DNA of 64,000 nt, from assembly GCF_030845175.1 (NCBI RefSeq), contig NZ_CP132542.1:2391501-2455500 (forward strand), given 5' to 3'. Shown piece after piece: positions 9,303 through 19,544 of this stretch (position 1 is the stretch's first letter; every line of letters begins with the position of its first letter). This DNA comes from Coralliovum pocilloporae (lineage in GTDB: Bacteria; Pseudomonadota; Alphaproteobacteria; Rhizobiales; Cohaesibacteraceae). A program made the translations under genes and the position numbers. A model generated the notes under the pieces. It was not told the origin of the DNA. It was given only the letters and a program-made list of their open reading frames with translations, and searched no databases.

Positions 9303-9346
9303 GCATATTCCCGAAAAGTGTGCGCGGTTTTCGGACAGGAATATGT
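9303..9346. repeat. Rhizobial-type intergenic palindrome, copy 2
   Basis: A second copy 10 bases after the first, in the same orientation and differing at few positions (GTGTGCGCGG instead of GTGTGGGCGG; right end GAATATGTC). It is followed at once by a terminator. The close tandem arrangement suggests a local duplication. Confidence 0.75.
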
Positions 9347-9363
9347 CTGGAACGAACAGGAAG

Positions 9364-9388
9364 AGGCGGCTGTCAGGGCCGCCTTTTT
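9364..9388 (+). terminator. Rho-independent terminator after the aldehyde dehydrogenase
   Basis: Stem AGGCGGC (9364-9370) and GCCGCCT (9378-9384) with a seven-base loop, then TTTTT. The run of T's is on the plus strand, so it serves the aldehyde dehydrogenase. The minus-strand ABC gene ends only three bases beyond. Confidence 0.85.
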
Positions 9389-9390
9389 GC

Positions 9391-10137
9391 TTACAGAATC
9401 TGGCTGAGAAATTCTTTGGTGCGCGGGTCTTTGGCGTCATCGAAAAAGGTGGCCGGTGGTCCATGTTCGACAATCAGCCCTCTGTCGGTGAAGTAGATAT
9501 GATCTGCCACCTCACGGGCAAACCCCATCTCATGGGTCACCAGAATGCAGGTCATGCCGTCTTCTGCCAGTTCCTTGATGGTGATCAGAACTTCGTTGAC
9601 GGTTTCAGGGTCAAGGGCCGCGGTAACCTCGTCAAACAGCATCACGTCCGGCTTCATGGCCAGAGACCGGGCAATGGCAACACGCTGCTGCTGGCCGCCT
9701 GACAATTCACCCGGATAGCTGTTCTCCTTGCCCTCCAGACGGACCTTCTTGATCAGGGCTCGGGCCAGTTTCTCGGTTTCCGCCTTGTCCTGTTTCAGCA
9801 CCCGGATCGGTGCCATCATCACATTCTGCAAGGCCGTTTTATGCGGAAACAGATTGTACTGCTGGAAGACCATGCCGACTTTCTTGCGGAGTTCCAGCTT
9901 GTCCAGGTCTGGATCGTTGACCTCCTGGCCTTCCACAAGAATGGAGCCCTGCTGAATGTCATTCAGTGCATTGATGCAGCGGATCAGGGTGGATTTGCCA
10001 GAGCCCGATGGCCCGATGATGCAGATAACCTCGCCCTTCATCACATCAAAGGATACGCCCTTGAGCACCTCCAGATCGCCAAACGCCTTGTGGACGTCCT
10101 TGACGGAAACCATTGGCTGATCGTCTGTCCAACTCAT
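9391..10137 (-). CDS. Polar amino acid ABC transporter ATP-binding protein
   Basis: 248 residues, ATPase of a polar amino acid (PAAT) importer. Walker A is CIIGPSGSGKSTLIRC near 43-55, Q-loop VFQQYNLFPH, signature LSGGQQQRVAIARSLA, Walker B VMLFDEVTAALDPE, and H-loop LVTHEMGFA. In Walker B the residue after DE is Val, where most of the family has Pro; this variant exists in related transporters and should not abolish activity. The C-terminal HGPPATFFDDAKDPRTKEFL is typical of the GlnQ/HisP group. It is the last gene of a minus-strand operon: binding protein, two permeases, ATPase. Start is 12 bases after the preceding permease. The specific amino acid cannot be told. Confidence 0.95.
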   Translation of the reverse strand: MSWTDDQPMVSVKDVHKAFGDLEVLKGVSFDVMKGEVICIIGPSGSGKSTLIRCINALNDIQQGSILVEGQEVNDPDLDKLELRKKVGMVFQQYNLFPHKTALQNVMMAPIRVLKQDKAETEKLARALIKKVRLEGKENSYPGELSGGQQQRVAIARSLAMKPDVMLFDEVTAALDPETVNEVLITIKELAEDGMTCILVTHEMGFAREVADHIYFTDRGLIVEHGPPATFFDDAKDPRTKEFLSQIL

Positions 10138-10149
10138 TGAATTACGTCC

Positions 10150-10998
10150 TCAGGTTTTCACGGCAAACTTCTTCTCCAGATACACGGTCCATCGCGCAAT
10201 CGGATAGCAGTAGATGAAGAAGAGCAGCAGAACGAAAGAATAGAAGGGTGCCAGAAGGTCGGTACGTCCGCCTTCAGCAGCAAGCGCCTCGCCGGTCAGT
10301 GTCATGACCTCTGAAACACCCACGACAGAGGCCAGCACCGTGGCCATGGTCAGGATGGAATAGAGGTTCATCCAGGGCGGCAGCATGCGCTTTACACATT
10401 GCGGCAGGATAATCAGCCACAGGGTTTGTCGCCGTGTGTAGGCAAGGCTTTCGGCAGCCTCCCATTGACCGCTTGGTAGGGACACAATGGCACCGCGGAC
10501 AATCTCCGACACATTCGCCATCACAGGCAGGGAAAGGCCGATAATGGCCTTCACCCAGTCCGGGAAGGGAATGGTGACAAAGCCCAGATTAAACTCGAAG
10601 GGCAACAGGAACATGGCAAAGAACAGAAGGACCAGCCACGGCGCATTGCGGAAGAACTGGGTAATGAACCAGGTGGATTTTCTCACCACCGGATTGAGCG
10701 AGATCTGTCCCAGCCCGAGAGCCGTGCCGACCACTGTCCCGAGAGCCATTGCACACATGGAAATGATGATGTTGAAAATGAAGCCCTGAAGCAGAAGGGG
10801 CATCCATTTCACCAGTGTATCAAGAGATGACGGGCGGGCCGTGCCATCTGTGGCATAGACGAGAGATGAAGAAACCAGGCAGAGGCCGAGAATAATCAGC
10901 CCGTGCCGCGGCTTCAGTGAGAACCCGTCACCCTGTGTGGAGCGGGTCTTGCGTGGCAGCATCACTGCCATATCGGATTTGAACTCTGGAGCGCTCAT
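10150..10998 (-). CDS. Polar amino acid ABC transporter permease (second permease)
   Basis: 282 residues. It has a ~35-residue cytoplasmic N-terminus with KTRSTQGDGFSLKPRHG, a first helix GLIILGLCLVSSSLVYA, then the HisMQ-type permease core. The EAA loop is visible as GQWEAAESLAYTRRQTLWLIILPQCVKRMLPPWMN, followed by NLYSILTMATVLASVVGVSEVM. The last helix ends FYSFVLLLFFIYCYPIARW. It pairs with the permease upstream to make a heterodimeric channel. Its ATG shares an A with the upstream gene's TGA stop, so the two are translationally coupled. The N-terminal extension is longer than in most PAAT permeases. Confidence 0.93.
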   Translation of the reverse strand: MSAPEFKSDMAVMLPRKTRSTQGDGFSLKPRHGLIILGLCLVSSSLVYATDGTARPSSLDTLVKWMPLLLQGFIFNIIISMCAMALGTVVGTALGLGQISLNPVVRKSTWFITQFFRNAPWLVLLFFAMFLLPFEFNLGFVTIPFPDWVKAIIGLSLPVMANVSEIVRGAIVSLPSGQWEAAESLAYTRRQTLWLIILPQCVKRMLPPWMNLYSILTMATVLASVVGVSEVMTLTGEALAAEGGRTDLLAPFYSFVLLLFFIYCYPIARWTVYLEKKFAVKT

Positions 10999-11741
10999 CA
11001 GCCATACCCCGGAATCTTGAGCCGGCGTTCCCAGCTGTTCATGCCCCAGACCAGAACACCGACCAGGAGGAAATAGGCGAGAAGCAGGAAGACCATCATC
11101 TCGGTGACATTCACATTGTCCGACCAGATCTGATTGGCTTCATAAAGCATCTCCGGAACCGCAATCGCATAGGCCAAGGTCGTGGTCTTGACCAGATTGA
11201 CGAGATTGTTGTTGAGCGCAGGCAGAGCAACCCGGAAGGCAAGAGGCAATGTGATGTCGCGATAGATCTGCAGGCGGGTGAAGCCAAGCGCTTCGGCGGC
11301 TTCGACGGTGGATTTCGGTACCGCTTCAATGCCGGAGCGGAAAATCTCCACATTGAATGCACCCGCAAAGAAGGACAGGGAAATCACGGCCCATTCGAAA
11401 CTGCCGAGAAGAGGCGCTTCGCCGCCCCATTCTGTCTGAACTTTCGGCATCAGGGAGCCAATGGCGAAATAGAAGAAGTAGAGCTGCACAAGTGGCGGTG
11501 TGTTGCGGAACAACTGGATATAGCCGTTAACGAAACGGCGGGTCCATTTGAAGGACGACCCCTGCAGCCAGGCTCCGATAATACCGATAATGACGGAAAA
11601 GATCAGGCAGATGACGGACAGCTTGATTGTGGTCAGAAAGCCGTTCAGCATCCGGCCACGGTCATAGGCATCATACAGGAATGGCAGATTGATGCCGGTG
11701 TTGTCGTACAACACCCGAAACCACTCGAAAAAGGCCTCCAT
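10998..11741 (-). CDS. Polar amino acid ABC transporter permease (first permease)
   Basis: 247 residues, HisMQ-type permease. The open frame extends up to 11786, but ATG at 11741 is preceded by GGGAGGTGG, an excellent ribosome-binding site, and gives MEAFFEWFRVLYDNTGINLP. Helices include FLTTIKLSVICLIFSVIIGIIGAWL; the EAA loop is PKSTVEAAEALGFTRLQIYRDITLPLAFRVALPALNN. The C-terminus is MVFLLLAYFLLVGVLVWGMN. The TGATG junction links it to the second permease. It lies about 140 bases downstream of the substrate-binding protein gene in the same direction. Confidence 0.93.
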   Translation of the reverse strand: MEAFFEWFRVLYDNTGINLPFLYDAYDRGRMLNGFLTTIKLSVICLIFSVIIGIIGAWLQGSSFKWTRRFVNGYIQLFRNTPPLVQLYFFYFAIGSLMPKVQTEWGGEAPLLGSFEWAVISLSFFAGAFNVEIFRSGIEAVPKSTVEAAEALGFTRLQIYRDITLPLAFRVALPALNNNLVNLVKTTTLAYAIAVPEMLYEANQIWSDNVNVTEMMVFLLLAYFLLVGVLVWGMNSWERRLKIPGYG

Positions 11742-11881
11742 GCCACCTCCCGGAGCTAATCCGACCCTGTCCGGACGAAACGACATAGCCTAAAGCTGGT
11801 CTGAAACTGGCCCGGAGCACATTCTATCTTGGAGAATAACGGCAGGGACGGGCGTCCCTGCCATCAGGTTTCAGGTGCAGA

Positions 11882-12685
11882 TTATTTGAATTTATCGTGC
11901 ATGGCCTTGGCAAATGGCGTGTTGGCAACACCCCATTTGGTTTCGAGCTCAAGGATGCGACCTGACTTGTGCCAATCCTCGATCATGCCAGCCATGAACG
12001 TCTTGAAGTTGTCCTCACCAAGACGAACAGCAAGACCCCAGGGGGCATCATCAATGGTGTTCAGCGGCATTTCGAAGTCCTTGAAGGCATTATCCTTTGT
12101 CTTGGCGACAATGGCTGAGTCATCATAGACAAAGGCGACGCAATTGCCTTGCTGGAGTGCCGCATAGGCTTCAGCTGTGCCTTTGAAGGCTACGATCTTT
12201 GCGCCATACTCCGTCGCTGTCTTCTTGTTGTAGAAAGCGCCCTGAATACCGCAGACTGGCTTGTCGCGCAGGTCTTCCCAATCCTTGAAGGCGAACTTCT
12301 TCGGAGACAGAATGTTGGTGCCGGATGAGTAGTAGTTCGGATCGACAATGTTGACGACCTTGCGACGGTCCGGACGGTCGGTCATGGTCGCAATCATCAG
12401 GTCAATCTTGCCCTGCTCCAGAAACTGCATCCGGTTGGAGCTTACAACAGGCACGTACTCGACCTTGACGCCGAGCTTGTCTGCCACGTCCTTGGCAAGG
12501 TCAGGTTCGATGCCGACAATACTGCCCGACGGGTCGCGGTAGCCATAAGGTTTATAGTCAGCTTTGACGCCGACTTTCAAAACGCCGGCTGCCTTGATGT
12601 CATCCAGAACATCGGCATTAGCCACCTGGGACGCCAGGGCAAAGGCACCAAGCGCAACGGCTCCAAGAAGAGTTTTGAATGTCAT
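11882..12685 (-). CDS. Amino acid ABC transporter substrate-binding protein
   Basis: 267 residues, periplasmic solute-binding protein of family 3. The longest frame begins at 12700, but ATG at 12685 has GGAGG seven bases upstream and begins a clean signal peptide, MTFKTLLGAVALGAFALASQVANA, cleaved after ANA. The mature start is DVLDDIKAAGVLKVGVKADY, followed by PYGYRDPSGSIVGIEPDLAKDVADKLGVKVEYVPVVSSNRMQFLEQGKIDLMIATMTDRPDR, the classic family 3 pattern. Ligand arginine and aspartate positions are present, but the sequence does not fix the ligand. First gene of the import operon; the OxyR gene ends 103 bases upstream. Confidence 0.95.
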   Translation of the reverse strand: MTFKTLLGAVALGAFALASQVANADVLDDIKAAGVLKVGVKADYKPYGYRDPSGSIVGIEPDLAKDVADKLGVKVEYVPVVSSNRMQFLEQGKIDLMIATMTDRPDRRKVVNIVDPNYYSSGTNILSPKKFAFKDWEDLRDKPVCGIQGAFYNKKTATEYGAKIVAFKGTAEAYAALQQGNCVAFVYDDSAIVAKTKDNAFKDFEMPLNTIDDAPWGLAVRLGEDNFKTFMAGMIEDWHKSGRILELETKWGVANTPFAKAMHDKFK

Positions 12686-12802
12686 TGTATCCTCCCACAC
12701 TACAATTCAATCGAAAGCCTATGCGAGGTGGTTTGCTGATGCAAACAGAAACAAGGGTCTAGGAATTGTGAGGTATCTGTTCTGCTGTCTGATCAGCGCG
12801 TA

Positions 12803-13699
12803 TCAAGACTGTGGGATGGCCGTTTGTTTTACAATATCTGCAATCCGCGACAGCTGGCTTGCAAGCGGGCTGGTCTTGCGCCAGACCATGCCGATGGTCC
12901 GGGATGGCTTCGGTGCCTTGAACTGGCTGACACAGACAGAGGCTGACCGGGTTTCGACAGGGACCGCCATTTCCGGGATAAGGGTTACGCCTATCCCGGC
13001 GCTGACCATCTGAACCAGGGTGGACAGTGAGCTGCCGTCCAGAAGTTCACGTGGCCGGGCTGCGTGCATGTTGCAGAACGAGAGGGCCTGATCGCGGAAA
13101 CAGTGACCTTCCTCCAGAAGCAGAAGCTTCATCTCTCTCAGCATGTCGCGGTTCGGCACCGGCTTGTCTTTGTCTTCCCCAGGGCGGACGAGGACGAAAT
13201 TCTCGCTGAAGAGAGGGGTTTCCACCAGAGAAGGCTCTGAAACCGGCAAGGCAAGGATCGCCGTATCCAGCCTGCCGCCTGCGAGTTCCTCCAGCAGTTT
13301 TGGCGTCACCGTCTCACGGACATGTATCTCAAGACCTTCATAGGCCTTGCCGAGATCGCCGATAATCTTCGGCAGAAGATAGGGTGCAATGGTCGGGATA
13401 ACGCCGATACGCAATCTGCCAACCAGCCGTTCCCTTGAAGCGCGGGCCAGATCTCCCAGTTCATTGACTGATCTCAGGATATCACGGGCTCTTAAGGCAA
13501 ATTCCTCGCCAAAGTTGGTCAGGCGGACCTGCCGTGCTCCACGCTCGAACAGATCGGTCTCCAGTGTTTCCTCAAGTTCCTTGATCTGCATGGAGAGCGC
13601 AGGCTGCGAAATGGCACATGCATTGGCAGCCCGACCGAAATGTCCATGATGGGCCAGCGCCTCAAAATAGCGCAGCTGCTTTAGGGTCAGATTGATCAT
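12803..13699 (-). CDS. oxyR: Hydrogen peroxide-sensing LysR-type regulator OxyR
   Basis: 298 residues. N-terminal winged helix LKQLRYFEALAHHGHFGRAANACAISQPALSMQIKELE, with a C-terminal sensor domain. The two redox cysteines that form the peroxide-induced disulphide are present as EEGHC(200)FRDQALSFC(209), matching the OxyR HCFRDQ...C motif. SSLSTLVQMVSAGIGVTLIPEMA is the dimer-facing C-terminal part. The gene is divergent from katG, its usual target. A 7-bp inverted repeat 20 bases upstream may be its own operator. In alphaproteobacteria such OxyR proteins normally activate katG on oxidation; that role is inferred from motif and position. Confidence 0.95.
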   Translation of the reverse strand: MINLTLKQLRYFEALAHHGHFGRAANACAISQPALSMQIKELEETLETDLFERGARQVRLTNFGEEFALRARDILRSVNELGDLARASRERLVGRLRIGVIPTIAPYLLPKIIGDLGKAYEGLEIHVRETVTPKLLEELAGGRLDTAILALPVSEPSLVETPLFSENFVLVRPGEDKDKPVPNRDMLREMKLLLLEEGHCFRDQALSFCNMHAARPRELLDGSSLSTLVQMVSAGIGVTLIPEMAVPVETRSASVCVSQFKAPKPSRTIGMVWRKTSPLASQLSRIADIVKQTAIPQS

Positions 13700-13718
13700 A
13701 AGGAAACCTTATTCAGGC

Positions 13719-13745
13719 AATCAGTAAATTCAACTTAAACTGATT
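13719..13745. promoter_or_regulatory. Inverted repeat in the oxyR-katG intergenic region
   Basis: AATCAGT (13719-13725) and ACTGATT (13739-13745) form a perfect 7-bp inverted repeat with a 13-base AT-rich spacer, a spacing suited to a LysR-type regulator. It lies 20 bases upstream of the oxyR start, so autoregulation is the simplest reading. The canonical ATAG-N7-CTAT OxyR tetrad is not cleanly seen. Confidence 0.5.
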
Positions 13746-13789
13746 AGGTCGCGTTGCTATATTCCTATCGTGAATGCTGGGAGATGCCA

Positions 13790-13927
13790 ATGCTTCAATC
13801 CGCCGACATATCAATGCTGATGGCCGCTGGTCTTGTCTCTTTGAGTCTGGGAACGATGCTCTGGCGCAGCCTCCAACAGAATCATGCCAGGGTCGCACTC
13901 TGCCGGAAAGCCTCCAGCCGGTCATGA
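13790..13927 (+). CDS. Possible 45-residue small membrane protein between oxyR and katG
   Basis: A short frame starting at ATG 13790, with GGGAG six bases upstream, and ending TGA at 13927. The product would be 45 residues: MLQSADISML, then MAAGLVSLSLGTMLW as a hydrophobic segment, then WRSLQQNHARVALCRKASSRS, a basic tail. This is the layout of a single-span small membrane protein with positive-inside tail. I do not recognise a family. It lies upstream of katG in the same direction (gap 82 bases), where it could be co-induced by OxyR. It could equally be chance, as the frame is short and the 310-base intergenic region is otherwise non-coding. Confidence 0.3.
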   Translation: MLQSADISMLMAAGLVSLSLGTMLWRSLQQNHARVALCRKASSRS

Positions 13928-13955
13928 AACTGTATTCAATCGCAATGTCATTTAA

Positions 13956-16205
<2,250 letters not shown>

Positions 16206-16233
16206 GCGGCTTCAGACCTGCTGAAAAGACAAG

Positions 16234-16260
16234 AAGCGCGGCTCATTGAGTCGCGCTTTT
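16234..16260 (+). terminator. Terminator after katG
   Basis: Stem AAGCGCG (16234-16240) and CGCGCTT (16252-16258), 11-base loop, ending in TTTT. It follows the katG stop by about 30 bases. Confidence 0.8.
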
Positions 16261-16334
16261 CTCATATTGGATCTGGATATGTGGACGTGAAAGGTTCTGT
16301 CCGGATGTGTGCAAACTGAAGTCGGGATGAACCG

Positions 16335-16907
16335 TCAGATGTTCTGGACCTGGGCAAACCCGCCAGCCTCAGCAGCTTGTTCTTCCTGTTGTCGGGCAGC
16401 CTCTTCTTCCTGATGGGCGGTCTCGCGCAGGGACTGGATTTTGCTGCCGGGAGCGGACTTGACCGTCTCACGCGGTTTTGGCCCGAAATAGGTCGGCGTC
16501 TTGATGAATTCGCGTGGTTTGAGCACGACGCTGGCTACACGCTGATACAATGCCTTGGCGGAAATCGGCTTCGACAGGATCTCGTGAACACCCAGATTGC
16601 GGGCTTCGACAATGGTGGAGCGTTCGGTATAGGCCGTCACCATGATCACTGGAACAAAGGCAAAGGGATTGTCAGGATTGCGCAGGATTCGCATCACTTC
16701 CGCACCATCCAGAACCGGCATGACCCGGTCCAGAAGAACAATATCCGGATTAGCTTTTTCCATGGCTTCAAGAGCGGCAACACCGTCTTCCGCCTCGACA
16801 ATCTGGCGTACACCGAATGCCTGCAGCACCATTCTGAGGATGGTGCGCATATATGAACTGTCATCGGCGATAACGAAGGAAAGTTCCTTCAGATCCAGAT
16901 TGTACAC
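16335..16907 (-). CDS. Single-domain response regulator with basic/glutamate-rich tail
   Basis: 190 residues. Residues 8-125 are a CheY-like receiver: acidic pocket IADDSSYMRTILRMVL, phosphoacceptor Asp60 in DIVLLDRVMPVLDG, VTAY with the switch Thr, and LSKPISAKALYQRV with the conserved Lys-Pro. There is no DNA-binding or enzymatic output domain. The tail has PTYFGPKPRETVKSAPG, resembling the FxGPxRR peptide seen after other alphaproteobacterial stand-alone receivers, then a segment rich in Glu and Gln (HQEEEAARQQEEQAAE) that may be helical. No histidine kinase gene is nearby. It probably works by protein-protein contact; the partner cannot be told. Confidence 0.9.
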   Translation of the reverse strand: MYNLDLKELSFVIADDSSYMRTILRMVLQAFGVRQIVEAEDGVAALEAMEKANPDIVLLDRVMPVLDGAEVMRILRNPDNPFAFVPVIMVTAYTERSTIVEARNLGVHEILSKPISAKALYQRVASVVLKPREFIKTPTYFGPKPRETVKSAPGSKIQSLRETAHQEEEAARQQEEQAAEAGGFAQVQNI

Positions 16908-17063
16908 ATGTCACTCCAGAGGCGGGACTCTCACAGCCTCGATTCCTCAACAGTCTGGCGCGGAAACCCTGAAAAATTATTAAGAATAATGACAAAAATG
17001 TAAGGGCAGCTTTTCTGCGTCGCTTTGACGCTGTTCAGGAAAAACACTTAAAAACCGCCATTC

Positions 17064-17077
17064 TTGATCTTCCTCAA
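17064..17077. promoter_or_regulatory. FNR/FixK-type box upstream of hemA
   Basis: TTGAT-CTTC-CTCAA matches the FNR/FixK consensus TTGAT-N4-ATCAA with one mismatch. It lies 96 bases before the hemA start. FnrL/FixK control of hemA is known in other alphaproteobacteria, and an FNR-class regulator is encoded just downstream of hemA. Confidence 0.6.
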
Positions 17078-17172
17078 ACACCTGTTCTCAGATATGTGCT
17101 TCAAAAGTGCGCGAGCGCGTCAAACTGGCATTAGACTTTTGTAACGCGGTTGATTAACTTGGAGGAATTCCA

Positions 17173-18501
17173 ATGTGGCACCAATCGACGAATACGCACG
17201 GGATACAGACAATGAACTATCAGTCATTCTTTGAAGGCGCAGTTAGCGCTCTCAAAGACGAGAAGCGGTATCGAGTCTTCGCAGACCTGGAACGTGTTGT
17301 CGGTCGTTTTCCCCATGCTATCCATCGCCGGGATGGAGAAGAGCGGGATGTGACGATCTGGTGTTCGAATGATTATCTGGGCATGGGTCAGAATAACCAT
17401 GTGATCTCTGCGTTTTGCGACGCTGCTCAGGGCATGGGCGCAGGCGCAGGCGGCACCCGTAATATCTCTGGAACCAACCATCCTCTGGTGGAACTGGAAA
17501 ACGAGCTTTGCGACCTTCACAACAAAGAAGCCGCGCTGGTGTTCACGTCAGGCTTCGTCTCGAACGAGGCGGCCATTTCCACCATTGCCAAGCTTCTGCC
17601 TGACTGCCTGATCCTGTCGGATCAGCTGAACCATGCTTCAATGATTGCCGGTATCCGGAATTCCGGTGCCCAGAAGCAGGTTTGGCGCCACAATGACATG
17701 GAGCATCTGGAAGAGCTCCTGAAGGCTGCCGGTCCCGAGCGGGCCAAACTGATCGTCTTTGAATCTGTTTATTCCATGGATGGTGATATCGCGCCGATTG
17801 AGCAGATTGCTGATCTGGCCGACAAGTACAACGCACTCACCTATATTGATGAAGTGCATGCGGTTGGCATGTATGGTCCGCGCGGAGCTGGTATCTGTGA
17901 ACGTGACGGCGTCATGGACCGGATTGATATCATCGAAGGCACGATGGCCAAGGCCTATGGCGTGCTGGGCGGATATATTACAGCCAGTGCCGCTATTGTT
18001 GATGCCGTGCGCTCTTATGCTCCGGGCTTTATCTTCACAACGGCTCTGCCGCCGGCTCTGGCCCGAGCAGCTGCCACGTCGATCCGCTATCTGAAAGAAT
18101 CAAACGCTGAGCGTGAAGGCCAGCAGCGTCAGGCTCAGCGGGCCAAGGATGTGTTTTCCGCCGCCGGTCTTCCGGTGCTGCCGTCTGAAACCCACATCGT
18201 TCCGGTGCTGGTCTGCGATCCTGATCTGTGCAAGCAAGCCAGTGATATTCTGCTGGATGAGTACGGCATCTATATTCAGCCGATCAATTATCCGACCGTG
18301 CCGCGCGGCACGGAGCGTCTGCGGATCACTCCAACGCCATTCCATGATGATCAGTTGATTGACACCCTGCGTGATGCACTGGTCGAAATCTGGGATCGTC
18401 TGGATCTGCCGAAAGTCGAGCCGGGCGCCTTTGTGGAGGTCGATGCCATGGCTGACAGGATGGCTGCGAAATTGCAGGTCTTCCCCGCAGCCGGTGGCTG
18501 A
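17173..18501 (+). CDS. hemA: 5-aminolevulinate synthase
   Basis: 442 residues from the ATG at 17173. A PLP enzyme condensing glycine and succinyl-CoA to 5-aminolevulinate, the first step of haem synthesis by the C4 (Shemin) pathway. Marks include [12 protein letters not shown], the glycine-rich [43 protein letters not shown] and the PLP lysine in [18 protein letters not shown] seven bases before 17173 favours this start, giving a 13-residue extension ([13 protein letters not shown]) before [11 protein letters not shown], where most homologues begin; 17212 is the alternative. An FNR-type box lies upstream, consistent with oxygen-linked control. A strong bidirectional terminator follows. Confidence 0.97.
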   Translation: MWHQSTNTHGIQTMNYQSFFEGAVSALKDEKRYRVFADLERVVGRFPHAIHRRDGEERDVTIWCSNDYLGMGQNNHVISAFCDAAQGMGAGAGGTRNISGTNHPLVELENELCDLHNKEAALVFTSGFVSNEAAISTIAKLLPDCLILSDQLNHASMIAGIRNSGAQKQVWRHNDMEHLEELLKAAGPERAKLIVFESVYSMDGDIAPIEQIADLADKYNALTYIDEVHAVGMYGPRGAGICERDGVMDRIDIIEGTMAKAYGVLGGYITASAAIVDAVRSYAPGFIFTTALPPALARAAATSIRYLKESNAEREGQQRQAQRAKDVFSAAGLPVLPSETHIVPVLVCDPDLCKQASDILLDEYGIYIQPINYPTVPRGTERLRITPTPFHDDQLIDTLRDALVEIWDRLDLPKVEPGAFVEVDAMADRMAAKLQVFPAAGG

Positions 18502-18525
18502 TCACCCGCTTTCGGTTATAAGAAC

Positions 18526-18567
18526 AACAAAAGAGGCCGGTTCTGTATGGAACCGGCCTCTTTTGTT
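18526..18567. terminator. Bidirectional terminator between hemA and the FNR-like regulator
   Basis: A perfect 18-bp inverted repeat, AACAAAAGAGGCCGGTTC (18526-18543) against 18550-18567, with a six-base loop. T-rich ends face both ways. It separates the convergent hemA and regulator genes. Confidence 0.92.
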
Positions 18568-18591
18568 ATGTCAGGTAAAAACCCGAAATAA

Positions 18592-19296
18592 TTATTCGTG
18601 CATGCCGGTCATATGGCACATGCCGCAGACATTCTTGATCAGGATGCGATCCTGCTTCGGCATGACGATCAGGCCACGCTTTTTCATAGTGGAAAGCACG
18701 CGGCTGACAGTCTCGATTGTCAGGCCCAGATAGTCGGCAATTTCCTGACGGGTCATCTTCAGGGTGACCAGGGACTCATCTGGCGCGTCCAGTTTGGGAC
18801 CGACGCAACCCACGCCGCCGCGATCAATGACGAATTTCATCAGAAATGTCGAAACGCGCTCAAAAGCTGATTTCCGGCCAAGAAGAACAGCGTGTTCATG
18901 CATGTCCTCAAGCTGATGCAGCAGCTTGGTATACATATGCTGCTGCCATCCTTCCGACTGCTCGGCCTGACGGCGCACTGTATGGCGGATTGTAGCGGGT
19001 GCCAGTGTTTCCGCACTGGTGTCGTAGAGATCACTGGAGGCCATGCCGAAAATATCGCCGGCGCCCAGAATCTCGACCACCTGACGACGACCGTCCGGCA
19101 GGAGTTTATAAAGCATGACAACCCCGTCCACGATTTCGTAGACGCGATCAGACGGATCACCTTCAAAGAAGATCGTTTCGTGACTGTCAAAAACCGATTC
19201 GGTAATTTTGACATCGTCACCAGAACGGCTGTACTGAAGCAGCTCGTCGGCAACACCGTTGTTACGGCCCGGCAAGGCGTCCATTCGTCCCTCCAA
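18592..19296 (-). CDS. Crp/Fnr-family regulator (FnrL/FixK class) with C-terminal CxxCH
   Basis: 234 residues. The cNMP-binding-type beta barrel runs from IFFEGDPSDRVYEIVDGVVMLYKLLPDGRRQVVEILGAGDIFGM (~42-85). A dimer helix follows, then the HTH TRQEIADYLGLTIETVSRVLS (182-202). The recognition helix ETVSR matches the FNR/FixK type that reads TTGAT half-sites. There are no cysteines in the N-terminal 160 residues, so a classical FNR [4Fe-4S] cluster cannot form there. Cysteines occur at 164 and at the extreme C-terminus in CGMCHMTGMHE (224, 227, next to His228). It may therefore sense redox or metal differently, or respond only through expression. It is convergent with hemA, whose promoter carries a fitting box. 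Confidence 0.9.
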   Translation of the reverse strand: MEGRMDALPGRNNGVADELLQYSRSGDDVKITESVFDSHETIFFEGDPSDRVYEIVDGVVMLYKLLPDGRRQVVEILGAGDIFGMASSDLYDTSAETLAPATIRHTVRRQAEQSEGWQQHMYTKLLHQLEDMHEHAVLLGRKSAFERVSTFLMKFVIDRGGVGCVGPKLDAPDESLVTLKMTRQEIADYLGLTIETVSRVLSTMKKRGLIVMPKQDRILIKNVCGMCHMTGMHE

Positions 19297-19523
19297 ATTA
19301 CTCAGAAACCCGGCAGTCTACCTCTGCCATCAGGGCTTCTGATACCTACTCTAGCACTGCCCCAGCAAAAATGACCAGAGGCCAAACAGTCGCGCCGTGC
19401 AGTCGCGGCCTGCCTCTCTTCATTGTGATGCAGATAACATTAATCCGGTTGACGGGGAAGGGGGATCATGGACTCCGCAGGCACTGTGTACAGATTGCCG
19501 CAGGTGTCGCTGAACTGTCATGA

Positions 19524-19543
19524 AATCTCGATATATCGGGATT
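19524..19543. promoter_or_regulatory. Predicted ArsR operator overlapping the arsR start region
   Basis: AATCTCGATA / TATCGGGATT is a 20-bp palindrome with one mismatched pair, ending one base before the next base preceding the arsR ATG at 19545. Such an ATCG-rich palindrome suits an ArsR/SmtB dimer. It occupies the place where a ribosome-binding site would lie, and no Shine-Dalgarno sequence is visible, so the transcript may be leaderless or start within the operator. Confidence 0.65.
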
Positions 19544-19544
19544 C

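Noticed and set aside
9603..9640. Pro-to-Val change in the Walker B region (FDEVTAALDPE) of the amino acid ABC ATPase as a defect
   Set aside because: The catalytic Glu and Asp are present and this variant occurs in other polar amino acid importers, so it is not evidence of inactivation.
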